From NCBI GenBank assembly GCA_964058845.1, contig CAXKVR010000139.1, positions 1 through 37,050 on the forward strand: a stretch of 37,050 nt of DNA, read 5' to 3'. Position numbers and translations under genes: made by a program. This document shows, piece by piece, positions 1 through 10,703 of this stretch. The notes beneath the pieces are model-generated. The model was not told the origin of the DNA, ran no database searches, and saw only the letters and a list, made by a program, of their open reading frames with translations. Position 1 is the first letter of the stretch. Each line of letters starts with the position of its first letter. Origin of the DNA: Carex sylvatica. Lineage: Eukaryota; Streptophyta; Magnoliopsida; Poales; Cyperaceae.

Positions 1-742
1 GATATCTTTTCTACAAAAAATTAACATATTTTTTACCTTTGAAACTAGATTTCTCAACTCAGCATGCATTATAACAGATAAGGAAGCAAGAAATCTAATT
101 CCACGATACTCTTGCCAATTTATACAATGACATAAATAATTCAATATTTGGTTAAATCTTATCAATACTAGATGCTTCCATTCCATGATATGGTGCTTAA
201 CGTACCTGAAATAATCAAATTTGTATAAAAAATTCACCAAATTTTATTGACAAATATTATTTTCCAAAAACTGAGCACTAACAAATTTTAGAAAGCAGCA
301 CATGCTACATGCTTCAGTTTAACAGATTATTGGGTTTTTTTTTTTGTAAACTAGCAAACTACAGTAGTTCCTATAAACATGGTTCCATTTAAGGAAAGCA
401 TAATGAGTCTCTTCTTGTTCATATAAGAAAGAATATTGAATTCTAGCAATGGTATTTGAATGAGTCAAGTATGTGTTATTGTTGCTTGTATCTCAATCGA
501 AGATCACATGACTAGCATACTACACTGGTTGGAAGGGGGCCTGGACAAAGGAACTTTCTATAAAAGATCAATTTTTTTTTAATAAAAAAATATATAACCA
601 TGCTTCAAATCTCAATAAAGTAATAATAGAACTTTGTAATGATTAGAACTTGAGATAACAAAACAAAAGTTTGCAATTACACTAAAACTTCAAATAATCC
701 AATACCTATATCAGACTATTTGGCTTTCATGAAGAAGCAATA
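1..742. other. AT-rich intergenic flank, no gene seen
   Basis: No open frame of useful length and no recognisable repeat or RNA gene was seen. The part nearest 875 probably includes the 3' untranslated region of the minus-strand gene that ends there. Short poly-A and poly-T runs are the only visible structure. Confidence 0.5.
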
Positions 743-874
743 TTGAGGACTATTGAAAGGTCACAATGTGAAGGGACGAAAAAATTGGCATACTACCAGT
801 TTGAAGGCAGTGAGGAGGGAACCCATTCAGAAAATATATACATCAAGCCTATGCCAATCAGGCCACCAATTCTC

Positions 875-2282
875 TTAGTCACTATCCCAAAAGAGCTCGT
901 CCCCCATCAACAACGTGCCAATTATGCCCAAACCACTGTCGTCAAAATCCATCTCAACACTGAACTCCTCAAAACCCTCATCCTCATCTGCGAAATCCGA
1001 CCTCCCCTTCCTCCTCCCCTTTCCCTTCCCCTTCCCCTTCCCTCTCCCCTTTTTCCTTCCCTGAGAACTCACCCCTGTAATCACCTCAAAAATATCATCA
1101 ATGTCGTCACTCTCTTCATCCTCACCAAACTCTATCCATGAACTCGTAAAGGACACATCTTCATCATCCTCTTCTTCATCTTCTTCCCTGTCAACGCCCC
1201 CGCCTTGCATTTTCGACTTCAACATCTTGTCAGTTATTTCCCCTCTCTCGACTTGGGCCCACGGGAGCCAAATGTCTGCTCTTCGACCCAGAGACCGTTG
1301 CCTATCACCAATCACAACTGTACGCAACTCAGCCTCACGTGCCATTTGGATTGTTTCAACAAAATCAGAGTCGTCTGATACTAAAACCATCCAGTCGACC
1401 CCACGTGCCAAAGATTGCCTCACTCGCTTTTTCAAAGCTTCATCTGCAGCTTGTGGCTTAGATTTCACAGTTTGAACATTTACACCAGCACGTTTCAACT
1501 CGGTGGCCAGACCATAACCAACTTTAGGAGTAAGCAGTTCCCTTGCTGTCTCCTCATACTTAGGATTACCATTGATGTACCGGTCCCGAAACCTATCAAA
1601 CAGAAATGTTACCTTGTCAGATACTCATAATTACTCTGATCGAAATCAATTAGCATTGTAAAGAGAAACAATACTTCTGCTGCTTCTTGCCCTTGAGGGA
1701 CCGCATCCGATTGACCTTCTTCATGCGCTCCCTTTCATGCAACTGCTTAAAATGTCGCTTCAGCTCCGGTCTGGTTGTAAACTTTCTCCCACACATTCCA
1801 CACGTGTACGGATCAGTCGGTGTCACCAATCCTTTCTTCTCAAGCAAGTCGAGTTGGCGCCGTTCGTTACGCTCCGATCGTACCCGTTCTGGCACGTATG
1901 AGAAGGCGTGCTGGTTTGCATATGCCGAGAAATCCCCGACTTGTCCGAGGAGTGAAGAGGTGTGCTTGAGTGAGGCTGCGGCGTCAAAAGGGGGCCCACG
2001 TGGTGGCTTGTTGTCAAGGTCCCAGAGGATGACAACCGAAGGAAGACGGGCCAAGAAGACTCCATCTCGGCCCGGGAGCATTTCGATCTCCGCCGCCGAG
2101 GCAAGAGGCGGTTCCGATTGGTCTGAGTTGGCAGTGGCGAGAGTTGTAGTTAGGCGAGGGGAAGGGGTATAAAAGAGAGGTTTTAGAGAGAAAGGTGAAA
2201 AAGAGGCACGTCGGAAAGGGAGGAGGCATGGTGAATTGGTCGGAAGGGGGAGAGTGGCGAAAGCATAAGAGAGTGGAGGCAT
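875..2282 (-). CDS. C2H2 zinc finger protein with split NYN (PIN-like) domain
   Basis: Two exons on the minus strand, 2282-1675 and 1592-875, joined across an 82-nt GT-AG intron (1674-1593), give 441 residues. The join reads KKQQ-KFRDRYINGN. Residues 1-55 are rich in Ser, Pro, Leu and Thr with few acids, like a plastid transit peptide (inference). Residues 82-91 (SVVILWDLDN) match the first strand and acidic residues of NYN/LabA-type nuclease-like domains. Residues 161-182 form a classical zinc finger, C-x2-C-x12-H-x4-H. Residues 274-279 (SDDSDF) followed by TVVIGD at 294-299 are the second half of the NYN fold, so the finger lies inside the domain. The tail is highly acidic (about 336-365), then a basic Gly-Lys/Arg stretch (GKGKGKGKG), then acidic again. 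NYN proteins are known or suspected RNases. Resembles plant genes annotated only as C2H2-like zinc finger proteins; activity and target are unknown. Confidence 0.85.
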
Positions 2283-2545
2283 CAGAGCTTCAGAGGAGAG
2301 AAGCTATCCAGAATTCCTGATTATCCAGGCTCAGTATAGGAATATCCAGGATCAAAGAACAACTCTATTTCACCCAGGCCTTAAAGGTTGCAAAAGAGAG
2401 CACTTATGAAGCCCAAGGCCCATAAATAACTTTCTAGTTCTATAATGGGCCTTATTGGGTTTAGGCCGATCCAAATGTGCGGGTAATATGGAGCATGAAT
2501 GAACTGATTTATAGGTCTTGCTATGGGAAAATATCAAATGTCTTC
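2283..2545. promoter_or_regulatory. Presumed 5' flank of the C2H2/NYN gene
   Basis: This is the short upstream region of the minus-strand gene starting at 2282, bounded by a MITE at 2546. No convincing TATA box was identified. Calling it a promoter rests on position only. Confidence 0.3.
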
Positions 2546-2927
2546 GAGTTTGGCTAGTATAACATCAGTGTCATTTTAGTCTATATAACACTAACTCTAA
2601 AACCTATCAAATCGAGTTTAAATGGTAAATTCAAACTGTTCAAACCAATTTACTTTATGAGTGATGCGTTTACATGCAAACTTTTTATACTTTCAAGTTA
2701 TTTTAGTATCAAATCAAGTGGCAAAAAAATTAAAAAATGAATATATTAAAATTAACTTAAAACTCAAACATTTGACCGCTTGACTTGATACCAAATAAAC
2801 TCAAAAACTTATAAATTTTACATATAAACGCACAACTTATGAAGTAGATCGGTTTGGATTCACCATTTGAACCCGATTTGATAGGTTTTAGAGTTGGTGT
2901 TATATAGACTGAAATGACACTATACTC
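2546..2927. mobile_element. Foldback MITE, Mutator-like, with perfect 9-bp TSD
   Basis: The two halves are inverted repeats of each other over most of their length. The left arm at about 2566-2620 (GTGTCATTTTAGTCTATA and onward through CTAAAACCTATCAAATCG) reappears inverted at about 2868-2920. The element begins GAGTTTGGCTAG and its inverted right end begins GAGTATAGTGTC. The 9-mer AATGTCTTC lies directly outside both ends (2537-2545 and 2928-2936) with no mismatch. A 9-bp target duplication is typical of Mutator-like elements. There is no coding capacity, so the element is non-autonomous. Confidence 0.85.
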
Positions 2928-3301
2928 AATGTCTTCATTGCACCTTCACTGATTATAACCTCAATATATAAAAAAATATAATTTAAATAATAAAATGAAT
3001 AAACTGTCAAGTATATGATATATATTGGTTTTTCAATGTATATATAAAATATATATGGTACCATTTGGATTTCATCTTTGTGAAAATTTGTAAATATGAG
3101 TGTACTATGTACATCATCTTTTAGCACGTTCATTTTTTTTAAGCTCCTGACGTCCTTTAAATGAGTCTAAATTAATACCATAAAATTGTTAAATAATTCG
3201 TATCTAATAATTTTATTTTGCTATTTAAATGAATTAAAATATAAATACGAGGATTACGTTTGAATCCATCTCTTAAAGTAAATAATAATTAGTATATTCA
3301 T

Positions 3302-3717
3302 TTCTTATAGGGTAGGGGTTCAAATGCCTCATATCTTTCATATTGTGCCTCATATTTTTTTTCTTCTGATTTTAAAGTTCAAACAATCGATTTAAACTGC
3401 TCAACATGATTTTCATATTAAAATGCGCTTGGAAACTATTTTTATATATATATATTTTAGAAATCTTCTACTCTACTTTTGAAAAGTTACAAAATCACTA
3501 TTTCTCAACCATTCAAAAACAGTGATTTGTATCTATCTAAAAAAATAGTAATTTTTGTTTCCAAAAACTATAAAATTTGATCTCCAAATTCATTTTAATA
3601 TGAAAATCATGCTGAATAATTCAGATCAAATATTTAGACTTCGAAAATAAAAACAAAAGATAGGAGACATATTGAGACATGAGATATGCATTTGAACTCT
3701 CCTCTTCTTACAGAAGC
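3302..3717. mobile_element. Foldback MITE, diverged
   Basis: Left-arm words such as GGGTTCAAATGC, ATGATTTTCATATTAAAATG and CTTGGAAACTA recur inverted in the right arm at about 3590-3715. The two arms flank a TA-rich centre. The ends are worn and the target duplication is unclear; AGTATAT occurs just outside both sides (about 3291 and 3719). The same family appears, truncated, in the Aux/IAA intron (14256-14580) and near 23586-23762. Confidence 0.6.
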
Positions 3718-4599
3718 CAGTATATATGTTTCAAGTAATTGTATTATTTAAAGTATATATTGTATACTCTCCCAATCTTGTGATTAAATAGTTTATTTTC
3801 GTTTTGTGGACAAAAGCACTTTGTTATGTTAGAGGATTGAAAACAATTATGTAAAGGAAGGGCGTCGGAAACTTCCAATTAATTTATTGGATTTAGATCC
3901 TTGTATGGGACTTTGATAGATTTTAGAGTTTAGGACATGTTCAATTGTCACGAGACTATACGGAATGGGAATTTATTTTTGAAAAAAGTGAGAATTCATG
4001 AGTATGAATACACACGGAATTGATCATTACATAAATATGTTGAAATGAGTGTTCAGTTATACTGTGACTCACAGTCTGTGAAATTAGCTGTGAATAATAT
4101 TAATTTATTTTAAAAATATAATTTTGTTTATATTTCATTTGATAAAGTGAATCTTTGATGCATCCCACTTACAATAAAAAAAATTAGTTAACTTAATTTA
4201 ACTCGAGAATACAAAACAATCTAAAAAAATAAAAAAATTGAAATCCAATTATATTAATTTCTAGTTAATTTAAAATAAAGTAACAATATAATCCTAACCC
4301 GTTAACAGCCTTAAATTAGCCCCCCGACAAATGGTGAACAAAAAAGGTAAATGGCGGTTGCTTTTGTCTTGCCTTTCTTTTTCATCTCTTTTTCTTAAAA
4401 TTTGTAATGTCTTGCGACATTGGTTGGAACTTGAAACTGAGGAAGTTGCTACCTGTGTTATGACTTATGAGCATTCTTTTTCTTCAAAATCTGATGAAAA
4501 ATGTGAATACTTTCGCTATCGGGTCGATAGTCAATAATTTAAAAACAGATGACGATTTTAGATATCGAGTGATGGTTTCATATTAGGTTTAAGAACCTC
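3718..4599. other. AT-rich intergenic stretch without recognisable gene
   Basis: No protein-coding frame with family resemblance and no clear repeat was found. A 68-codon frame at 4331-4537 has no recognisable motif and is treated as chance. Confidence 0.4.
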
Positions 4600-6640
4600 A
4601 ATTAAAGTCTTAAACGTGCATTTTGTAAATGATACTCTCCTCTTTATAGAAACTGATCATTTAATGATAGAGCACCTTAAATTCCTTCTATTGAATTTTG
4701 AATCCACTTCTGGCTTAAAATTAAATTATAGCAAAAGTGCCCTTATATCCTTAAATATCTCAAATACCTTAGCTGGTAACCTGTCTAATCAATTAGGATG
4801 TCAAACTTCCTCTCTACCAATAACATATTTAGGAGTACTCCTTCATTGAAAAAAAAATTCAGTCCCTCTGATTGGCAACCTTTAATTACTTAAATTGAAA
4901 ACAAACTACAAACCTAAAAATGCAACCTCTTGTCACTAGGTGGTAGAATTACCCTATTAAATTCTGTCCTCTCTGCACTCCCTCTCTACTGGCTATCTAT
5001 CTACAAACTCCCTGTTAAAATTAGAAAAACTATTGATAGAATTAGAAAGAGATTCCTTTGATCTGGAACTAACACCAACAAAAAATATCACCTTGTAGCA
5101 TGGGATCAAATATGTCTAAACAAGAATCAAGGAGGGCTAGGTATCTTAAACCTAGAAAGAATGAATATCTCCCTACTAGCTAAGTGGTGGTATAAATTCA
5201 AGGATCCAACCTCAAATGAAAAATGGAAAGACATCTTAATAGCTAAGTACAGTAACACAGGATTAGATATATCTAGATGCTCTGCATTCTAGTCAAGTAT
5301 AATATCAATTATGCACATTCCTGATCTAGGTATAAATAGATCTGTAGGTCATGGTAATGCAACCTCCTTCTGGTTAGATAGGTGGACAAAAGAATGTGCA
5401 CTTTTCTGTATATACCCAAATCTGTATAAAATAACCACTAACCCACTCATCTCTGTATCCAGGGCAGTCAGACAAACTGTCATTTCAATTAGTTTCTCTA
5501 GACAATTTACTAGAGTCATGTTAACTGAGTGGAACCACCTACAGTCCACAATTTCATACTCTGTTTTTTCTGATACATTCAAACCTGATAGCATCTCCTA
5601 GAGATGGACCTCCTCAGGACTTTTCACTGTGCATTCTTTATATGTTTGGTTAGAATATGGTGGTATGAAAAACAAGGCCTACACTACCCTATGGAAAACC
5701 AAAATACCACTCAAAGTAAAGATTTTTATGTGGCTAGTCAAAGAGGGTAAAATCTTAACCAAAGACAACCTAGTCATAAAAGGTTGAATTGGAGACCAAA
5801 CATGTAAATTATGTAACTCACCTAAAATCATAGATCATTTATTTGTAACATGCCCTACTGCTTCAGCCATTTGGTCATGGATAACAAACCATACCTCCTT
5901 CCAATTCAACTGTGAATACATTACTGACCTTTGGCTGCTAGATGCATGGATTCCACTTAAAGATAAACTATTTATTGAATTGATTAGGGCTGCAACAATA
6001 TGGACTATCTGGTTAATTAGGAATAAATTATGTTTCACTGATGCTATTGTACCAACATTAGCCTCAGTAGGTTCAAATATTATCTCCTTAGCATCCTACT
6101 GGTGTAAATCCAATTTAGATGACTCTTACCTTAAGCTTTCTTTAATATTACCAATGGATGTGACTCAATTGTCTCAGGCAGGTCCTCTTATAATCCTCTC
6201 GGAGACTGATACCTCTCAAGGGGAGACCTTGAGCTGGGATTCCGAGGAAGAACCTTTTTTGGACTCGAGGGATCAGACCTGTCAAACTATCTAAGGGACA
6301 AGGCAAAATTTGATGCTGATGGAGAATACAGCTCAAGGACACCCAAATGCTCCTAGTTCATCAATCACTACCTCAGACATCCACTGATACTCCTCTCACA
6401 CTTCTAAATGCCTTGCCTAGTTTTTGCTTTACATGCTTTTGACTTGAACTGTTCTATTGTGCCTGTACTGGTCTATAATATTTCTACTTAGCTACTCTAT
6501 TAAATCTACTGTTAGAACCTAACTTAGATTGTACTCTGGAATGTTAAAACCAGAGTACTAGTTAAGGGTTAGTTTAATTACATGACTATATTTGTGCTCT
6601 TGTAAAAAATATTATCAGTTTCTAATAAAACAGATGGATA
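4600..6640 (+). pseudogene. L1-type LINE remnant: reverse transcriptase C-terminus and zf-RVT domain
   Basis: A 5'-truncated, mutated non-LTR retrotransposon. At 4616-4849 the reading MHFVNDTLLFIETD matches the catalytic block of plant LINE reverse transcriptases, where F-A-D-D is usual; here it is F-V-N-D, so an aspartate is lost. LPITYLGVLLH follows, as in this family. The frame then shifts near a poly-A run at about 4850, and in-frame stops occur, for example near 5060, 5290, 5600 and 5785. After the shift the text still reads as LINE protein: LLSLGGRITLLNSVLSALPL near 4930-4990 and GGLGILNLERMN near 5130. Near 5690-5870 is the zf-RVT domain with WKTKIPLKVKIFMW and C-x2-C...H-x4-C (CKLC...HLFVTC). 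The 3' end is AT-rich with poly-T and poly-A at 6647-6669. It cannot make protein. Confidence 0.88.
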
Positions 6641-6915
6641 TGTCCACTTTTTTTTTTTAAAAAAAAGAAAGATATCAATTGATAGAGAAGTTTTTTTTTT
6701 TCTCTAGTAGTGACGCAACAAAAACTTTAATTACTTATTGATGTTATATTAAATACGATACGAATCGGACAAACGGATAAAAGGATGTTATTTACACTCT
6801 ATCCGTGATAAACCACCTACAGTGGTTAGTGGTAATATGATCCGAACTATTCGATCCAATATACAAATATTTTTTAAATTAATAAAATCAGGATCAATGC
6901 TGCTACAAAAGTAAC
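6641..6915. other. Short AT-rich spacer between LINE and hAT remnants
   Basis: Starts with a poly-T/poly-A junction, probably the old LINE tail, and ends at the hAT-like terminus. Nothing else was recognised. Confidence 0.35.
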
Positions 6916-7541
6916 TAGAGTATTGCTCTCGGGTAGGGGCAGGACGGGTCGGGAATACCCGGGCACGGGTATCACGGGTAGACGTATACCACGGGCCGGG
7001 CATCATGGATTTTTTTTGAAAAACTGTGCCCTGCCCGTCTTATACCCGTGCCCGTTGTACCTGTGGAGGGAAGGGCAGCCCGGGTGGGGGGGCCGGGCAG
7101 TCTGGTTTTTTTTTCTTCTGTTTTTTTGTTTTTATTTTTTATTTTTTATTTTTTATTTTTTATTTTTTATTTTTTATTTCTTTTTTACGGTGTTGTACGA
7201 ATATTATTACGTGTTTATAATTCGACTTTTAAAATCTGAATAGTTTAATATCAAATAGTGTATATATATACATAAAATTATCAAGTCACATCTTTATAAT
7301 TTCTAAATAAATAAAATTTATAACTTATATGTAAAAATTATTCTTGCGAAAATTTGTATGTTTATTCGGCTATGTACAAATGTATTTATTTATTTCTTTA
7401 TACAAGTCATTTTATTTTATTTTCAAATTCTCATTCTAATTATATAGTTTCATAATTTATTTATATCTCGAAATTTTTAGTTTACATTTTAAATTGATAA
7501 TATATTTTCTAAACGTTCATTTTAAATTGATAATATATTTT

Positions 7542-7715
7542 ATAAATCAAAATTACTAATTATTTTAAAACAATGTTGCTTAAATCAATTAGTTTAAATA
7601 TAAATCAAAATTACTAATTATTTTAAAACAATGTTGCTTAAATCAATTACAATAAATATAAATCAAAATTACTAATTATTTTAAAATAATGTTACTTAAA
7701 TCAATTACTTTAAAA
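7542..7715 (+). repeat. 58-bp tandem triplication inside hAT copy A
   Basis: ATAAATCAAAATTACTAATT starts at 7542, 7600 and 7658, giving an exact 58-bp period. Each unit continues through TTTTAAAACAATGTTGC. The units differ at only a few positions. Confidence 0.9.
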
Positions 7716-7782
7716 GTCGATCTGAACCGTTAGATGCTTATAAGTCGATCTGAACCGTATATGTATATGTATATATAATATA

Positions 7783-7990
7783 GAGGTTGGCTACTCTACT
7801 TACATAAGCATATGATGATATATGCTTATAAGTTATTTTTTCATTTTCAAAATCTAAAAAGTCGATCTGAATCATTAGATGTGATTTCTATATTGAAATG
7901 TGCTCGGAGACCAAATTTTATATTTTTATGATTTTTTTTACTATTTATTAAGCCACTTTGAAAATCGCTGATCCAACGTCTACCGTTGAA
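7783..7990 (+). mobile_element. One arm of a hairpin MITE (family of 14662-15087)
   Basis: Begins GAGGTTGGCTACT like the intact hairpin in the Aux/IAA intron. It continues through the same landmarks: ATATGCTTATAAGTTATTTT, GCTCGGAGACCAAATTTTAT, ACTATTTATTAAGCCACTTT and GCTGATCCAACG. The second arm is missing. Partial copies of the internal word GTCGATCTGAACCGT also lie just upstream at 7723 and 7742. Confidence 0.75.
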
Positions 7991-8163
7991 CGAAAACTTA
8001 AACTGCATTTTTGAGGCACTAAACGATATTTTTTTGAAATTCTGATACTTTGGATAGCCGGAGGCGACCCCCGGGGTGATATTCGGATCCGTCTCGTCCC
8101 CTCCTTTCTGAAAAGTTTTTCTACATCGATAATTATGTGTATTTTTTTCTACAGTTAGTTATG

Positions 8164-8216
8164 AATTTATTTGGATTTTTCTACAGTAACTAAATGTAGA
8201 AAAATCCAAATAAATT
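8164..8216. repeat. Perfect 22-bp inverted repeat with 9-nt loop
   Basis: The arm AATTTATTTGGATTTTTCTA plus CA (8164-8185) is exactly repeated in inverted form at 8195-8216. The loop is GTAACTAAA. It lies in the interior of hAT copy A. Confidence 0.9.
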
Positions 8217-8769
8217 AAAATTTGTGTCAATGATGTGTATTTTTGAATGCTCTATATTATGGTGTAATTACTTTTGCAGTTTGGTCCTTGTATCAGTCCA
8301 GACTTGTTGATTTACCAGCAGAGGTCAAATGCGACGCATGCAGCGCAAATGCTGCTACATGCGCTGCATAGGCTAATGCGGGGGCATTTTTAAAATTATA
8401 TATATATTTTTAGGGTATTAATAAAAATGACCGTTTCCTTGGATATACATATATATACACATGTGCAATCACAGAAAATCTGAAAAAAAAAAATTAAATT
8501 TGGAGGAAAATTTGGTTTAAATTTTGAATTTTTTTTTGAAAAAAAAAAAAGGGTATCACGGACACAGGCACAGGTACATAGGTACGGGAACGGGTACATT
8601 TCGGTCCAAGTACTCCTGGATTTTTGCCTCAAAAACTGTGCCTTATTCGTTTTATACCCCTACCTGTGTACCCGTTTATCCGTTCTATATCCGAGCTCGG
8701 ACACGAGTACCCCGGGTAGCAGACACGAGCGGACCGGGGCTGCCTTAGGCAGGTAGTATCAAAGCTGTA

Positions 8770-10548
8770 CAAGTAACACAACCCAACATTAATTGTTGTT
8801 CTGATTACCTTTTCTTTTATTAATTGCTTTTCTGTCTGAGTGATGCATACTGATACTGTTAAATTCCGGTGTGATTAGAATCCTAGCTAGCTATTCATGC
8901 ACGTAGCTAGCTATCTAGATTGGATCGATCTACAGACAAAGCATTCATGCAAGCAATAAAAGGAGATAGGTGCAGAGAAAACAACTCGTGACATAATAGT
9001 GACGCCTCTTTCATGGGGAAACGAGAGACAGGAGGCGCAACAGATCCTCTTTGTCTGCTAAATATGTGCCCCAGATCAGAGGCGGTGCAGTGTTTTTAAA
9101 GCCAAGTAGTTATTAAAAAAGCAAGGAGACTTGAGAGCTAGTTAGATAGCTAGCAAGCTGTTCAGTTCAGTAGACCTTTTTTGTTTTCTTTTTCTTTTTT
9201 CTGAAGGTAAATAGCAAAGCGACAGGAGAGATCGAGGAAGGAATACCGTAAAATATAAAGGTGATACTGGTTGGGATTTGGAGTATAGATGAGATGGCTT
9301 GGTGCGACAATGAGATAAGATCTTGATTAGACTAAGAGATTAATGTCATCATGATGTCAGGATGGCATAGCCAGCTGAAATAACACAACATGCCCCAATT
9401 TTGGGAAATAAAAAATCTGCTGTGCTTTCAAAGAATCACGGAATCACAGGTCTTGCAATTTGAGATCTCATTATTTAATTTTTGTAATGTACGAATCTCA
9501 AAAATAGTTATTTTTTGCATGAATCTCGAACCAAAAAAAGGGGTGGATGAGAAATTGCAGAGTTTCTGCGATTCCAAACAGCAAATTTATTTATTTCCTC
9601 CTATTTTGAGGGAATTCAGATCCGGTGCATGCAATACCGACAATGATATCTGAGTCGTCAATTTATCAATTTCGTGCAAATCTCAAAACGGATCTGGTTA
9701 GAGTATTCTACACCGTCCGATACCTAAATGAATATATACGGACTCATTTTGAGAAAAATAGAAAACAGTTCCAATAATTAATATTGTTCGATCAGAAATG
9801 TCCGATCCGTATTAAGATTCGTACGTATACTTTATCAATGTAAAAATTTGAAATTATTCATAGAATCTTGATATGAATCGAACGCTAGCTCCCATTTGCA
9901 TTTCGAGGACCTGCGGTATTTAGGACAAATACCAAAGGACCGCTATATATATATATACTATGTACATATTGTTCTTTTGTGATGATTTGTAAAAACAAAG
10001 CCCTTTGAGTTACCACTTACAAGTTTGGTAAAAAGAGGAAAAAAAATAAGAAGGAAAATGGCTTTAATTTAATATATATATAACTTTTGCATGAGTTAGG
10101 TTGTTCCCGACAGTCAAAAGACATCGTGCTACTAATGTACAATATTTTGCTATACAATATTCCCCTGCACGAGGACCCACTATTCAGTATTCAAAATATA
10201 TAATCTATCGTACATTTTTTTTAAACGGAATTTCATAACAAATTGAGATCTCGTGCCTGTTAACCGGATTAAGTTTGTGTATTGGCAAATAATATATGAA
10301 GATGCAGCTACTGATTGGTACTTCATGTCCTGACATGTTTTAAAAAACATGGATTATTAAATATATTTATGAACAGTTGTATCTAATTGATTAATTAATT
10401 TCTTTCTTTCTTTGCCATCTTTACTTGTTAGGAAATAATATACAAACTACTAATTGAACAAGTTCATTTTCAATATAAGTCATGCTTAAAAGTTTCTTGC
10501 ATGGCTTAGGAGTTAATTAGGACCAATTAACCCAAACCAACCAAATTA
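8770..10548. other. Intergenic region without recognised gene
   Basis: No gene recognised. Palindromic GCTAGC clusters occur at about 8884-8920, with TAGCTAGCTA twice around TTCATGCACG. The 87-codon frame at 9390-9653 has no recognisable domain. Confidence 0.4.
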
Positions 10549-10700
10549 AGGTCGTCCCCTTCAGCGCAGTTACTGTGCGCGTGGGAAAAAAAAAAATCAA
10601 TTCAACTGATTTTTTTTTCTCACGAGCACAGTAACAAACAATTCAATTTGGTCCATATTCCAAGTTTGTTTTCAATCTCATGTGTCCACCGAACAGGCCC
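10549..10700. mobile_element. Tourist-like hairpin MITE 1 of an adjacent pair
   Basis: TTACTGTGCGCGTGGG (from about 10570) pairs with CTCACGAGCACAGTAAC (about 10619-10635) across an A-run/T-run core. The inverted right end, GGGCCTGTTCGGTGGAC, resembles the GGGCCTGTTTGG-type termini of Tourist/PIF-Harbinger MITEs. TTA flanks both sides (10546-10548 and 10701-10703). The left terminus is worn. Confidence 0.5.
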
Positions 10701-10703
10701 TTA

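Larger units (their letters stand above)
6916..8769 (+). mobile_element. Non-autonomous hAT-like element, copy A (GC-rich subterminal arms)
   Basis: The left end reads TAGAGTATTGCTCTCGGG. The right end, read inverted, is TACAGCTTTGATAC, matching the family end TAGAGTTTTGCTA at 10 of 13 positions. The flanking 8-mers are AAAGTAAC (6908-6915) and CAAGTAAC (8770-8777), 7 of 8 identical; 8 bp is the hAT target-duplication length. Both arms are crowded with GGGTACGGG/CCCGTACCC-type words (6935-7110 and 8550-8735), while the interior is very AT-rich with an (ATTTTTT)n stretch near 7129-7178. Part of the interior (about 7185-7540) is shared with copies at 18582 and 21788. No transposase frame remains. 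Nested features are a 58-bp triplication, half a MITE and a perfect small hairpin. Confidence 0.75.

Noticed and set aside
743..1475. Plus-strand open frames opposite the C2H2/NYN gene (743-1141 and 1101-1475)
   Set aside because: They are antisense to a well-supported exon. Their Ser- and Pro-rich runs are the complement of the acidic and GK-rich coding repeats.
4331..4537. 68-codon plus-strand frame upstream of the LINE
   Set aside because: No recognisable motif, no homology to LINE protein by eye, and a length expected by chance.
6923..7243. Three overlapping frames rich in Phe, Tyr and Leu that look like a membrane protein
   Set aside because: They translate an (ATTTTTT)n run in three frames inside hAT copy A; the hydrophobic text is an artefact of the T-rich repeat.
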